A stretch of 64,000 nucleotides of DNA from Chaetoceros tenuissimus (GCA_021927905.1 BLLK01000040.1:124001-188000); one strand, 5' to 3'. Counted from the stretch's first letter, positions 46,994 to 58,446 are shown. The notes: generated from the letters alone by a model not told the origin. Numbers and translations: made by a program.

Positions 46994-48257
46994 TCAATCA
47001 GATCCCTCCTCGTTGTCAGCACTGTCTACTCTCTTGATGAGCTTGTCAAGAAGCACAGTTTGTTTCTCTTGGATCGCCGCTAAGGACTCAATGGTGTGAA
47101 GTTCCTTCTGGTCCCCCAACTTTCCTTGTTTCTCCCATGTTGACTTCATTGTACAATCATCAGAATTATGATTATCAAAGAACTTGCTCTTTGCCTTCTT
47201 GCACCACTTGCAAAACTTCTTATTGTCATTATCGTTACGTCTTCCACGTTTTCCTCCACCTTGCTGGTTAGAGTTACCTCTTTTCTTGTTGATTTGTTTG
47301 TTCTTCTCAGCTTCTGCTTTCTTATCCTCCTGCTCAGCTCTATCTTCAAGCTTGCAATCCGCCATTGAAGATACAAATGTGGCTTCGTCCATCTGGCGCC
47401 AGTCTTGTTCATAGTTACTACGCAAATTCTTCTGGGAGTTTTTAGGCAATCTTTGGAAGATTGCTCTACGGATGCATCTTTCATCCACTTCTTTCTCCTG
47501 GATCGTCCAGTCTGCTTCTGCATAAGTCTTACACTTTTTAAAGCTTGGAGGCTGCATCAGCTTAAGCCTCTCCGCGTACATCTTCATCGTATAATCATAT
47601 TCTTCCACCAACATTGCATACAGCTTCACGATTTGATGCATGAAGTAGTAAAAATGGTTCTCGTAGGCTTCGCCGTGGTCCTTCCATAGAACCTTTCTGA
47701 TGTTCCACATGATGGCGCGTTCGTACTTGAGGAACACTAGTACTCTTGCAGCTTCTACTGCATTTGCGTTTGCAATGTTGGCTACATTGAGCCATCCTCC
47801 ATCCACCAAGGTGTTAGGGCGCTTAAGCCATGATTCAAAGGCTTGCTCATTGGTTTTATGGATGTTGGTGTTGGGTAGTGAAGTATCTACTCCACAGTGC
47901 TTCAAGAACTCGATTCTTGCGTTCTTTAACTCCTTGTGCAGAGTCTTACTCGCCATTCCTTTCAGGAATTTAGCAATATGCTCCAATCTTAGCAATATGC
48001 TCCAATCTTTGGCGCAGTGATTGGTAATTGACCCATCCTTTGGACTCGAATATTTCGTTTCTCAAAGAGATGAAATTGTCAAAGAACTGCTCTCCTTGCC
48101 CATGGAGGTTGGTCATTACTACGACCTTTAGCTTGAGCTCATTGGCTCCCTCAACACAGTCGTTGTCGTCAATAGCTTCGCTGATTGTCTTGGTTTCTGG
48201 TTCCTTTTCATCGTCCTTAGACTTGAGGGGAATGAACCTCATCTGAACGGTGATACC
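46994..48257 (-). pseudogene. gag: Gypsy Gag, main part, frameshifted by a 19-bp duplication
   Basis: Gag with a C-terminal zinc-knuckle-like CKWCKKAK ... HNSDDC (about 47150-47210) and a coiled, charged middle. The N-terminal 22 codons lie on the far side of the DNA transposon (54843-54899, MKLVKAAKHLNKHTGKKEAG). The frame is broken at 47971-48008 where a 19-bp unit is repeated in tandem. Otherwise the frame is open over 330 codons. Confidence 0.8.
47971..48008. repeat. 19-bp tandem duplication in gypsy gag
   Basis: TAGCAATATGCTCCAATCT occurs twice back to back. Nineteen is not a multiple of three, which explains the split of the Gag frame. Confidence 0.95.
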
Positions 48258-48505
48258 TACGCTTGGCCACAAGAGTGCCAGCGCTCACAAGAGTGCCAGC
48301 GCGCGCACCTCAAATTCCACCCTCATTTTTGCACAACCACACAAACAACTATCTATCAATCTTCATGTCATCACTATAAAACAAAAAAAAACAAGTCAAG
48401 CTGAATCGGATTGATGGTGAACATTTCTTACTTATTATTATAGGTACGTACGTAGTATTGGCACTATGAGAGGAGTTAAATGGTAGGAAGTGATGAACAG
48501 TGCAA

Positions 48506-48918
48506 GTACACTAATTATGTTACAAAACGTACCTAGGTACGTTTCCAAAAATGTTGACTAGGTACGGTTAGGTACGTGACTAGAAAAGGGGGGTACGTTT
48601 TCAAACTGGGTACGTTTTGTAACTTTCCGCGCAGAAATACTTCAAAATCATGACCACACTTGTAAAATTGATGAGTCTGTCTATTAACGAGTACTTTTAA
48701 GAATCAATCAAATGAAATTAAGCATTATAATGTAGAAATAGAGCCAGTAGTAGTCAGCAGAACAACAAATATAAAAATTAAACTTGCAATGTTCCGTTAA
48801 ACAAGGGTTATAAGTAGGTACGTTTCCAAAACTTGTCACTAGGCACGCTTTGAGGTGAGGCTGCAAAAGGGGGGTACGGTTTCAAAAATAGGTATGTTTT
48901 GTAACATAATTAGTGTAC
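48506..48918. mobile_element. MITE, Tc1/mariner-like ends
   Basis: A 28-bp inverted repeat, 48506-48533 and 48891-48918 (ACACTAATTATGTTACAAAA core), differs by one base. TA occurs at both edges in the form gTA-CACTAAT...ATTAGTG-TAc, compatible with a TA target duplication. The interior is non-coding, with repeated GGTACGTTT motifs. Confidence 0.8.
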
Positions 48919-49112
48919 GATTGATTAGAGGTCAAAGGCAGGAGCGAGAAGTAAAATATTTAGAACCAATGACGTTTCGGATAGAGATGAATGCCTATGG
49001 GATAAGTACGTAGGCAGAGAAAGATTCATGTCAACCGTTAGTAGAGTGTATAATGTATCAAAAAATAGAACGAAAGTATGGTTGTCAACCGTTGGTAGTG
49101 TGAAAACACGGA

Positions 49113-49161
49113 AGGAAAGACGGACGGACGGACGGAAGGACGGACGGACGGACGGACGGAA
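49113..49161. repeat. (GGAC)n tetranucleotide repeat
   Basis: About eleven GGAC/GGAA units just upstream of the transposase-like frame. Simple slippage repeat. Confidence 0.9.
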
Positions 49162-52100
49162 AATTAAACGCGGTATGGGATCGGATATCAATCCGATAAT
49201 AAATCATGCCTAATGTTCACAACCATAGTAAGAAATTCATTTATACGAATAACGTATACAGCAGAAATGAATCCGTGAAAAGGGATGTAGAAAGACTGTA
49301 TGGAATTACATGTCAACTAGCTGACACATCCAACAAAAGGAGGAAGATCACCGTGAAGGATAGACGATCTCTTCAACGAGAAGCAAAGAAACATTGCATA
49401 GCAGCATTTAACAATCTCTCGATGGCACAGATTGAATTGTCCAGTCTGGATGATTTGAAATATTGTAATAATCTCTTTAATGCTGAATTTGGTCATTTGC
49501 AAGAAGAGGATGGCACTTTTCCAACGGGCGAAGAGCTTTTGTTGACTCCAGATCCAAAACAGCCAACAACAAGAAGCATGACACAAATGGAACAAGTATC
49601 AAGAAAGAAAAAGGAGCAGAATCCTGTAACTCCAGAATATCCAAAGCCGACCAATGGGGTAGAGTATAGGAATCCAATGTCAATAGTAAAGGCACTTGAA
49701 AGTGTAACAACCCCTTTTCGTAAACGTGTTCGACAGAGTATGCCCAGAGAAGAATTTGTAACTAAGATCAAAGATCGCCAGATGAGAAAATATTTCCAAA
49801 GGTTTAGAGATGGTCTTCCAATCCCAAAATTATTTGGAAAGGGTATGACTTGTGTAGCTTATGTGAAAGATGTTATGACCGACTTGAGAGACAAAAAAGG
49901 TGCAAACAACAGTGATGGCATTACAGTTTCACCAGATGACATTGCTGAAAGTGTTCAAGCTGTTGCAACCTCTGGTAAAGCCGTTTCTAAATCAACAATT
50001 AGACGGCTTATTAACGCAATCAAGCAATTGTTTGAGGGTCGGGTCAAAACTGCATCTCGGCAATTGGCTGAGGTATCTATTAGACCTCTACCCACTCTTA
50101 TTCATGTGGTGGCAGGAACTCATTTCATTGTGTGCGAGAATGGTATTGGAGATAGTTCTATTAAAACAGCATCTGAAGGCGCTAAATTACTCTATAACTT
50201 AGTCAGCGAATACCATAATGATGCTGCACTTAGAGTTGTAAAGCCGCAGCTTGTATTCTCAACTGATGATTCGGCCATCTTTGCATCAAAATTGCTCAAC
50301 AGTAATGAGAGCAATATGTGGAATATATGATTCAGAATAGATCCGCAGCAGATAAAAAGAATAATTCGTATTTCACGACCGATAGGAAAAATACAAGCGG
50401 TGGTTTCAAGACTGGTTGACTATGCGATACACACAGACTATGAATGGAACTGGACACTCAGCACCAATTTTCCTACAGTTGCTTCATCTTACCGAGAGAC
50501 AATTGCCATCAACCAAATGCCCTGAAGGAATTATAGTTCTACAATTTCCAGGATTGTGTATTGGCAGCTCGCAGGATATTCGTAATGAAAGTGACGGTTA
50601 TCTTGTATGCATTCTTCAGGGGACTGATGAGTCAAAGATTTACAACATTTACAATCATATGGTATTGATTCCGCACATACAGAGGCTTCGAGAAAAACTG
50701 GGTCTTAAAACGATGAGAAACATTCCAGATGAATATACATGGACGGCGGGATACCTCAGTTGATGAATATAACAGAACCTGATATGACAAACTTGTATAA
50801 AAAATTGAAAATCACAGCAAATAAACATAATCCAGCACGTTCATCTGTTGAACAGCCATGTGATGTAGTAGAGACATTTAGGTCACAGCGGAAACTAGTA
50901 CAAACGCAATTTACAAAAGAGCTAAGCACAAAAGGGAACGAAGTGAAAGAGGAAACATTCAAAAAAGTTCTGAAACTAGCAGAAGAAGAATACGGTCTTT
51001 GCTTAGGTGGAATGAAGAATGATGTTGTAGATTTTCTCGTTTGTTTCAGTGAAGCCTTTGGTCAGTCAGCGAAAAGAGAAGCTCTTGTCGAAGGAATGGT
51101 CAAAGTTGGTTTCATTGACAGCAACGAAAACAAATGGCCAGATCTCAATGCACTCTTAGCTACATGTGGACGCAAAGTTCCCAATGAAATGGTGGAATTG
51201 ATTAAAGTTACATTTGATGAATTACAGAATGAATGGCAAGAGAAGGGTTTTGTGTCAGAGAGTACGTTTAACGAGCTGGAATTTCCCGAGGACGTTTATG
51301 AAAACGAAGAAAACAAAGTAAACAGGGATACTGATGCGGAATCTAGACAACCAAGCCAAAACGCTCAATCATCAATGGCAAATCCAGCGACGTTTGAAAA
51401 TAAAAAAGGCGATACAGGAAAAGGTTGATAAAAAGAATAGACAACTCAGAACAAAAGCTAGACTACATGTTGAGAACAACGAGATAGCTTCACAATACCT
51501 TTCACGAATGGTGACAGATCTAAGAACCAATCAAAATACTATTGCCTTAACCCAGAACAATGGTGATACTAAGTTGTTGAAGAAAAATTGGAAGGCATTA
51601 TGTAAGAAAGGTTTGGATTCCAATGTTACGTTAGTTGAGTTTGATAAAATTGACGATGTGTCAGACACGTTACTTGATGTTATGCTTGATACTTTGAAAA
51701 TTCCTATTCTACAATCGTTTGGAATAGTTCGTGAATATTCTTTTGACAATATTTCTGACATTAAGAAGTTGCCAACCAAGAAGAAAGAACTTATAGAGTA
51801 TGCAAAACGATCTCTGAAAAAGTCTCCAATTCTTTTTGTCCCAGTCCTTGATATCCAAGTCGACGATAATGGTAGCGACAATGAAGAGAACGATAGTGAT
51901 GATGAAACCGTAGATCTAACAGAAGGAATTAGAGATAGAGATGCAGTGCCAATCAGTCTTTCACAAAAGAAACCATCTGAATACCTTAATGATCCAAACT
52001 GGCGCAGGAAGTTCTGTGACAATATCAAAGGTGTCGTAAGACTTGAAGCAGAAGAGGAAATAGATGATTCCATGAAGAAAGATGCAGATGTATTGTTAGA

Positions 52101-52513
52101 CATCCTCCAAAATAGATTTGAAACGCATTTTGAAACTCATGACATGGAAGACTATCGTGAACATCCATGTTTTGTATGGGCAGAACGGAACTTACCAAGA
52201 GTATGTGCTGCCATTACATTAGCTTCCCATACCAAAAAAGATTTAAGAAATCAATTCGTGACAATGTCTACAACCGTTCTTGGAAACCCTTGCACTTCTA
52301 CCAAGTCTGTTTTCTGTAATGCAAGAGATGAACCTTATACAAAACTACATGGATGCTACCTCTATTATGATCGAGAGTCTGGAAAGTGGGTCCGTAGCAG
52401 AAAAGCTGGAGGAAATGGAAATACCACATTCGAGTCGAGAGATAAAGAGCATGCAAAGGCATCACGTGACTTACAGAGTTCGTTTTATATGGCTTATGCA
52501 GATAAAGATGTTG

Positions 52514-54145
52514 ATATCGGTGCAGCAAGAAAATGGAGGTATATACATCAAATGCCAAGGACAAGTGGGAGTATTTGAAGAAGAAGAGCAAGACGAGGAA
52601 GGATGGATCCTTCGATGCATAGAGGACAATGAACAAGAGAAAGAGATTTTAGCAGAAGAAATGAGGCAAGGAACAGCAGTATTTGTAAGTGATGGTTCAT
52701 ACAAAGGTGACAGATCTAGTGCAGCAGTAACCACAGTTCCAAGGAAGAAAATAAAGATATCAACTACGGTTCCAGGGAACAAGTCAAACCAGAGCTCCTA
52801 TAGAGGAGAGCTAGGAGGGATATTAGCGTCTATCATATATGCAAATAAAGTTGCAAAGGAGAAGAATATACAAGGACGAGCAACCATGGTATGCGATAAC
52901 AAAGGGGCATTGGATGCCTCGTTTGGTTGGAGACAGATTAATTCAAGATGGCAATGTTACGATTTATTGTGCATGATCAGGTACCATCTGAGCATCTCAC
53001 CACTGAAGTGGACCAAAAAACATGTTAAAGGGCACCAAGATAAGAAGATCCCGTATGATAAGCTGGATGTGATGGCACAAGCGAACGTTGATGTCGACAA
53101 AATGGCAAAAGAGGAACTGAGAAGGAACATACAAGTCACACAAGAAAGAATACTCAAAGGGCAAAGTTGGAAAATCTACTCAATAAGATTAAGAACATGG
53201 ATTACAGGCAACATCGAGAAAGAGATAAGAGCAACATGCTACGAGAACGAAATGAAGATGATATGGGAAAGGAAGTGCGATGATATCACAATATCTGACA
53301 AAGAATGGATGAACTTCCAAAAATTATGCAAGGAACAGCCAGAACAGAACAAACTGTTCCTGTTCAAATACGGGATGAATATTCTACCAACTAAGAAGAA
53401 TATGAAAAGAAGAAAACACGATGATAGCGACAGATGCCCGAGCTGCCAAGAAGTGGAAAACAACGACCATCTTATAACATGCAAGTGTAGCAAGAGGAAG
53501 CTAGCATTGCAAGACGAACTAGAGGAGCTGGAGAAAGAACTAAAAAAGCATACCAGCAAACAAATACGAGACGCAATAATGCACCTATTAGAATGCTTTT
53601 CAGAGGATAAGGAACCAAGGCCAAATGATGATTGGGAGGAAGAGACGAAGAACGTAGTGACCGACCAATGGGTTAGGGGACAAAGGGCATTCTTCATGGG
53701 ATTCTGGAGAGAAGAATGGTTCGAATTGCAAGAAAAATACAACAAGAGGATAAATACAAAAACTTACGCAACCACGAAGATTAGACATATGATACGAGGA
53801 TGCCAGTCGTTACTTAAAGCAACATGGAAAACTAGAAATGAAGAAATTCATAGAAATGAAGAAAGTACAGAAAATAAAAGGAAACATGAGGATTTGAACA
53901 AAAGAATAACAGCGATATTTAAGAAGAAGGAAAAGATACCAAACACATATTTAGGACAGGATGCGAGAATATTCAAAAGCAAGGAAGATAAGATCAAAAG
54001 AATGAAGGTTAAAAGAAAAGAAAGATGGGTAAGAAACGCAGAAGCGATAATGAGTAAATACGAGAAGGGCAACGAAAGAAAATCAGCAAAAATGATGCGA
54101 AGCTATTTTATGCCATCAAACTATCTGCACAAAAGAGACGGGTAA
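52514..54145 (+). CDS. LINE ORF2 C-terminal part with intact RNase H
   Basis: An open frame of about 543 codons within the insertion, ending at TAA 54143-54145. The RNase H motifs are complete: AVFVSDGSYKGD (first Asp, about 52680), SYRGELGGILAS (Glu, about 52798), VCDNKGALDASF (Asp, about 52888), KGHQDKKIPYDKL (His, about 53028) and QANVDVDKMAKEEL (last Asp, about 53080). A C/H-rich finger follows (CPSCQEVENNDHLITCKC, about 53435-53490) and a Lys/Glu-rich tail (KRKERWVRNAEAIM). The retroviral-style RNase H placed before a C-terminal finger matches what the 18.7-kb copy has lost. No RT is present in this truncated copy. Confidence 0.85.
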   Translation: MSVQQENGGIYIKCQGQVGVFEEEEQDEEGWILRCIEDNEQEKEILAEEMRQGTAVFVSDGSYKGDRSSAAVTTVPRKKIKISTTVPGNKSNQSSYRGELGGILASIIYANKVAKEKNIQGRATMVCDNKGALDASFGWRQINSRWQCYDLLCMIRYHLSISPLKWTKKHVKGHQDKKIPYDKLDVMAQANVDVDKMAKEELRRNIQVTQERILKGQSWKIYSIRLRTWITGNIEKEIRATCYENEMKMIWERKCDDITISDKEWMNFQKLCKEQPEQNKLFLFKYGMNILPTKKNMKRRKHDDSDRCPSCQEVENNDHLITCKCSKRKLALQDELEELEKELKKHTSKQIRDAIMHLLECFSEDKEPRPNDDWEEETKNVVTDQWVRGQRAFFMGFWREEWFELQEKYNKRINTKTYATTKIRHMIRGCQSLLKATWKTRNEEIHRNEESTENKRKHEDLNKRITAIFKKKEKIPNTYLGQDARIFKSKEDKIKRMKVKRKERWVRNAEAIMSKYEKGNERKSAKMMRSYFMPSNYLHKRDG

Positions 54146-54282
54146 TCTTACTACAAACAAACAAATATACCTCCCACGACGTATATGTCACTAACTGATA
54201 GGATTAGCTTAATAGCGATCCCAGAATAGTACATGCCGCACTGGCAATTTAGAAATAAATTAAATCATTGAGTTGTTGTTGT
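52514..54282 (+). mobile_element. 5'-truncated LINE inserted in the transposase gene
   Basis: Flanked by the 17-bp duplication TGCAGATAAAGATGTTG at 52497-52513 and 54283-54299. The 3' end is a GTTGTTGTTG tail. It belongs to the same family as the LINE at 18655-23699: the 3' non-coding end and the C-terminal protein match. Only about the last 1.77 kb was copied. The host protein frame is exact on both sides. Confidence 0.95.
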
Positions 54283-54948
54283 TGCAGATAAAGATGTTGT
54301 TTCTGATTATAGAGAAGGAACTTTACAAGATCTCAATCAATATTGTGGGCTGAGTTTTGATCCGGAAAATGTAGAAGAGATCATAAACATGATAGATGGT
54401 CTTTTCCAGTGGAGCCATGAAATCAAAGACTGGATTGATGAGTATTGTAAGAAAAGGAAAATGACACAAAAAGAAACTCAATTGATGCTTGTTGCTTACT
54501 TGTTTGAACTTGCGTATGAGTTGTGTATTAGCGTGCATGACAATAAATTGCAGTCGGGTGGCTTTGAAGCAGCAGTCGGCAGTCACAAGAGCAACTAGTG
54601 TTTTCAGTTACTAGTGCTGTAGGATCATTTGCAGCACAAATTTAGGACCCCAATTAATTAGGATATAAGTAGGAACAATTTGTTAATTTGTTGAACTTTA
54701 GTAGATTGGTTTTGCTTGAACATAAAAGATACAAGTTATGTGGATTGTGTGTTGTATTTGTGTGGAAGGTGTGGTGTTCGCCAAAATTTGCGGGAAAAAT
54801 GGCGGAAGAGTGCCGGCACTCTTGTGGCCAAGCGTAGATACCAGCTTCCTTCTTGCCAGTATGCTTATTGAGGTGCTTTGCGGCCTTCACTAGCTTCATT
54901 GTAGTTGTAGTTGTAGTTGGATTCTATCCACCAGCTGTTATAAAACAC

Positions 54949-55169
54949 TGCCTAAGATATCTATAGTGGGTAAGTCAATTGTGATTAGATTAGCTATTTA
55001 AAAAGAGTTCGTTGGCTTCTCGGCAGAGAGCACAACGCTTCTCAAAAGATTTGCTTCAACAAGACTCTATCACTGAAGGGGCTATTGTAGCATAAGAATA
55101 TAGCCTAGATCGTGGCATGATCAGGTCATTTAGCCAATTATAAATATCCATATCAGAGTATCTATGGCA
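54949..55169 (-). repeat. 5' LTR of the gypsy element
   Basis: 221 bp; in element orientation it starts TGCCATAG at 55169 and ends TTAGGCA at 54949. It is followed on the + strand by ATAAG (55170-55174). A GTGTTTTATAACAGCTGG leader precedes TGGTGGATAGAATCC, a possible primer-binding site. Confidence 0.9.
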
Positions 55170-55174
55170 ATAAG

Positions 55175-55767
55175 CAGCTTCACTTGGGTTTTGGTTGTTG
55201 TTTGGTTCAGTCATTGTTTTGAAATTTCGATTTCAATGGGTTGCAACTCTTTGCAAATTTGAATTGTTTCACACATTGGGACTTCCTCCTCTTTTCCTCT
55301 CTTCTCAGCTAAACCAAGCTGATGCTTCGTAAATAAACTTCTTTTTTATACAAGGCTCATAACCTGTTAAGGTCCAAACTCTAATTGGACCAATGTTAAC
55401 TTGTGATAAAACGTAATTAGTTGTAATTATAATCTAAATTATATTTGTGATTGTTGATAGTTGTGTGTATATTCACATAATGATATATCTGACATTCTAA
55501 ATGTCTGCCTGCATTGACAGAGGGATAGTAGGCTTAACTCTTCTCTCATTCTCTCTTACACAAACATTCGTTTTCTTCATTCCTTCTTGTTTGCCACACA
55601 TGTGTACATCTTCTTCATTCTCTGGCTCACATCTTTCTTTTTAACTTCTTTCCTTTTAGATCATGGACATCATGAGCTGCAACCTCTTTCTCTTGAATTC
55701 TCCTAATTCTTTCTCTCTGTCTTCAACACATAGCACTCTCACTGTCTATCTTTATGTTTTCACGTCT
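55175..55767. other. AT-rich spacer, no gene seen
   Basis: No coding frame. Pyrimidine-rich stretches near 55280-55330 and 55520-55760. It may be part of an LTR of the neighbouring Copia remnant, but no second copy was found. Confidence 0.35.
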
Positions 55768-55972
55768 ATTGGATCTTTTGATGTTCAAAGTGTCAATTCA
55801 TATAATAAGAACAAGTGTATTACCATCTTTTCATAGCATTTTCTTTCTAGTTTACAAGTAAGTACACGAGTATTTAATGACTCCAACTATTCTCAACATA
55901 TTATGTCTTGAGTTTATAAAATTAAAATAAAAAGTACATTATACAAAATGATCTTTTTTTTTTAATCAAGAT
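55768..55972. repeat. Inverted copy of the 3' end of the gene at 37.3-38.4 kb
   Basis: Reverse complement of about 38388-38595, including the last four codons, the stop and the A-rich 3' UTR start. It ends abruptly at the Copia remnant (TTGATGAGAATTGC). Confidence 0.85.
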
Positions 55973-57835
55973 TTGATGAGAATTGCAATAGATACTGTTG
56001 CTCTAAGAGGAATCTTGGAGGCCCTTGTGTGTAATGATACAACCACAGGTGGGTATTTGTCTGTGCATGCAGAGAAGACTAGGATTACTGAGATCACTAT
56101 TCCAAAGCTAGTGAACACTCAAGTGATAATAAGTCATGCTTGGAGAAAGTTGAAGAGACTTTGGTAATGCATAGTCTTGGTAACTACATTGATGTTAAAG
56201 ATAAATTAGCAACAAATAAAAGTCTTTCTCGTGCTCTTGTAGTTAAGCTTCTGAACGCTCTAGACAATAGCCCATACTCTTACCTACAAAATCATAAGAA
56301 GAAAGTGAAGGACTTTTGTGATGCATGGACTATTGTCCAAACTACATTGACAGACAAGTCAGTGATCTACATGGGAACAATGAAGGAGTGAAACCACCTA
56401 TTCCAGAACTCCGCCACCAATCAAAAAAAAATCTCAACTATTTCAACACCTTTGTTACCAATAGAGACAAGTTGGAAGAGAAAAAGTCAAAGGCAATCAT
56501 GGATGACATCTTTCTTTGTGCTCTAGTGTATCTATCAAAGCCAAGTTGGATGGACATGCTTTAAAGTCAAAAGAGTTTATGGATATGAACAAGAAGTTTC
56601 AGAGGCAAGGGGAGCAGCTCAAAGGTATTCATTGTTGTTTTGAAACACTTGAAAAGTCTACTGATTCAGAACAGAATCCACGTTGTGAGAAGGAGGAAAC
56701 TACCAGTGGTCTTCTTCAATCTCATCATGGACAGACATCTCATACCAATGACTATCACAATTCAATTGGAAGAGGAAGAGATTGTGGTAGAGAATATAAT
56801 GGTGGCCATGGATACTATTTCAATTATGATCAGAATCAGGATGGTCTCTACTGCTGTGGCAGATATAGACATGGGTGACAAAGAAAAGGAGACTTCACTT
56901 TTTGATGAATGATATTGGTTTAGTAATACCTTTTGACAAAGTCATAGCTGTTAGTGACTCTTGATGTGACCGGTGCATTTTAAACCTAAAAGTCTTTTTA
57001 CTACAAAATTCTTTGTTTACTGGTAGATACTTCAAGATTGGCGGCGCACTGAGTCAATGACGCTTATACAAAGATGATATTTGATGGAGGAATCAAAGTC
57101 ATTGGGATCTTTCATCATGGTCTACTTGATCTTGACAAAAATACAACCTCACCAATTATGGTCATTTGGTGTTATCTATAATGATGCAGCATACATTCAT
57201 CTTGGTAACAATGGAAAACCAGGAACACAAAGCATAACAGTTGCAGGATATACTCTTCCATTATTCTTTGATGGGACAAAACTTATTTTTGACTTGTCAA
57301 ACTGACAGAGGAGGATCTTTGACTTCCAAAGAGATATATGAACCACAGCTGTGTAAGTGCATGGAATGTATGTCTCTTCAATACTATTCAGATAAAGCAA
57401 AAACAGCTCCAGTAGTCTCATCTAGGCAAAGACCAGTGTCTGAACCTACTAAAGAGGACTGGAGAGCCAATTTAGGGTTTCCAAGTGTGGAGGTTACTAA
57501 GCAGACCCTTAAGAACACTATGCAATTACTCAAGACAATGGTAATGGAAACAACATGTGAATATATGCAGGACTATAAACAGAGTCAAACCACAATTTTA
57601 AAACCTTAACGTATTAAAGATGTCCTTTACACAGATACATTTTTCTCTACCATAAAATCAGTCTTGGAATACTTGTTTTCAATGCAAACAACTGAAAACA
57701 AGTATGTACACAAAATCTGTTCAAATGAAAGCATGGACAATTTGCATACAATGCTTACAGAGACTTTATTGTCAATGTGGGAGCACCATTCAACAATCAG
57801 TGACAATGCTGTATTATATACTTCCGTCCAATGGA
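55973..57835 (+). pseudogene. Decayed Copia remnant (Gag to integrase start)
   Basis: Gag-like helices in several frames (KVEETLVMHSLGNYIDVKDK, about 56140-56200), a Gly/Tyr-rich NSIGRGRDCGREYNGGHGYYF end (about 56760) and a protease-like WSFGVIYNDAAYIHLGNNG (about 57160). The start of integrase reads RIKDVLYTDTFFSTIKSVL (about 57610-57667). Stops are frequent. It ends at an LTR of the Copia-1 family at 57839. Confidence 0.6.
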
Positions 57836-57838
57836 AGG

Positions 57839-57990
57839 TGCTGAACTCCAATCCCAACAATACAGGGATAACAAACCAGATAGCACAAAAGCACATAAAT
57901 GGCCTTTTTGGCAATGACAACCACAGTCATCAAATAGCTCATAAATCTAATAACATAATTTATCAATCAAGTTTATACAATTGGCAATCA
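57839..57990 (+). repeat. LTR of the Copia-1 family, diverged
   Basis: TGCTGAACTCCAATCCCAAC at the start and ATTGGCAATCA at the end; similar along the whole length to the 153-bp LTRs at 302 and 5725, with many scattered differences. A second LTR tail occurs at about 58450-58470 after 460 bp of unrelated sequence. Confidence 0.85.
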
Positions 57991-58446
57991 TAATAAATAA
58001 GTATTATAGTTTATCTATAGAACCAGTTCTAGGATCAGTAGATAGTACTGCCACCTGGCTGCAAAAGAGTGGAGTGGATAAGGTAACCTGCTGCTCTGCA
58101 GCATGATTAGGGAATTTCTGTATGTATAATGATGGATTACTGAGAGAAATGTGTTGTGATGAGGGATGGACCTACGAATTTACAAACCAGGCCATATGAT
58201 TTTAGCCAGTTCCAAATTCCAGAGTTTGGGAGACTCACTAAAGAGCAGTATGTGTGAGTAAATAGAGTTCAAAATGCTTGGATGAGGGATGGTGTTTGGC
58301 AAATACTGCTTCAATCTTGTCAAGATGGTTTTCTCTCTCAGCATGGTAGTCTGAGTCCTCTTTCATTTCATGGTGACATTTGTTTCGAATCTGCCATTGG
58401 TTCAAACTAATGTGAAGCACATGACATAGTTACTTTTTGGTCCATA
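57991..58446. other. Insert between two LTR pieces, no gene seen
   Basis: Unrelated, non-coding sequence between the complete LTR at 57839-57990 and a partial LTR end at about 58450. Possibly an unrelated insertion into an LTR pair. No terminal repeats recognised. Confidence 0.4.

Larger units (their letters stand above)
49206..54598 (+). pseudogene. Large DDE-transposase-like protein of the 6-bp-TSD transposon, broken and interrupted by a LINE
   Basis: Starts at ATG 49206 (MPNVHNHSKKFIYTNNVYSR). The frame passes SKSTIRRLINAIKQLFEGR to LVFSTDDSAIFASK (about 50248-50289), a possible first catalytic region, then breaks. The next frame (50416) has RYTQTMNGTGHSAPIFLQL and GIIVLQFPGLCIG. A one-base change near 50740 leads to WMDGGIPQLMNITEPDM and NPARSSVEQPCDV. 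Another change near 51410 leads to a long charged C-terminal region that runs into the LINE target site and continues in frame after it (VVSDYREGTLQDLNQYCGLS, end 54598). The STDD, DGG and Glu-bearing SVEQ blocks suggest a DDE fold, but catalytic residues are not proven. Confidence 0.6.
48258..54836. mobile_element. TIR DNA transposon with 6-bp target duplication (superfamily not assigned)
   Basis: The left end TACGCTTGGCCACAAGAGTG (48258) has an inverted copy ending at 54836. The target duplication GATACC is at 48252-48257 and 54837-54842. Removing the element makes the gypsy Gag frame continuous (..EAGI/TVQMRF..). The left subterminal region repeats CACAAGAGTGCCAGCG twice with an 18-bp period. 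It encodes a long plus-strand protein (49206 onward, broken) and holds a 1.77-kb LINE and a 0.4-kb MITE. Without these it is about 4.4 kb. A 6-bp duplication limits the candidates (IS3EU- and Dada-type elements have about this length), but the protein did not match either by eye. Confidence 0.9.
43846..55169 (-). mobile_element. Ty3/gypsy LTR retrotransposon carrying two nested transposons
   Basis: LTRs at 43846-44054 (3') and 54949-55169 (5') are about 95% alike over most of their length. They read TGCCATAGATAC...TATCTTAGGCA on the minus strand (TACC at the 3' copy). The target duplication ATAAG is at 43841-43845 and 55170-55174. Pol order is RT, RNase H, integrase, which is gypsy order. Gag begins at 54899, and 22 codons later is split by a DNA transposon (48258-54836). 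Without the insert the element is about 4.7 kb. Confidence 0.93.
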
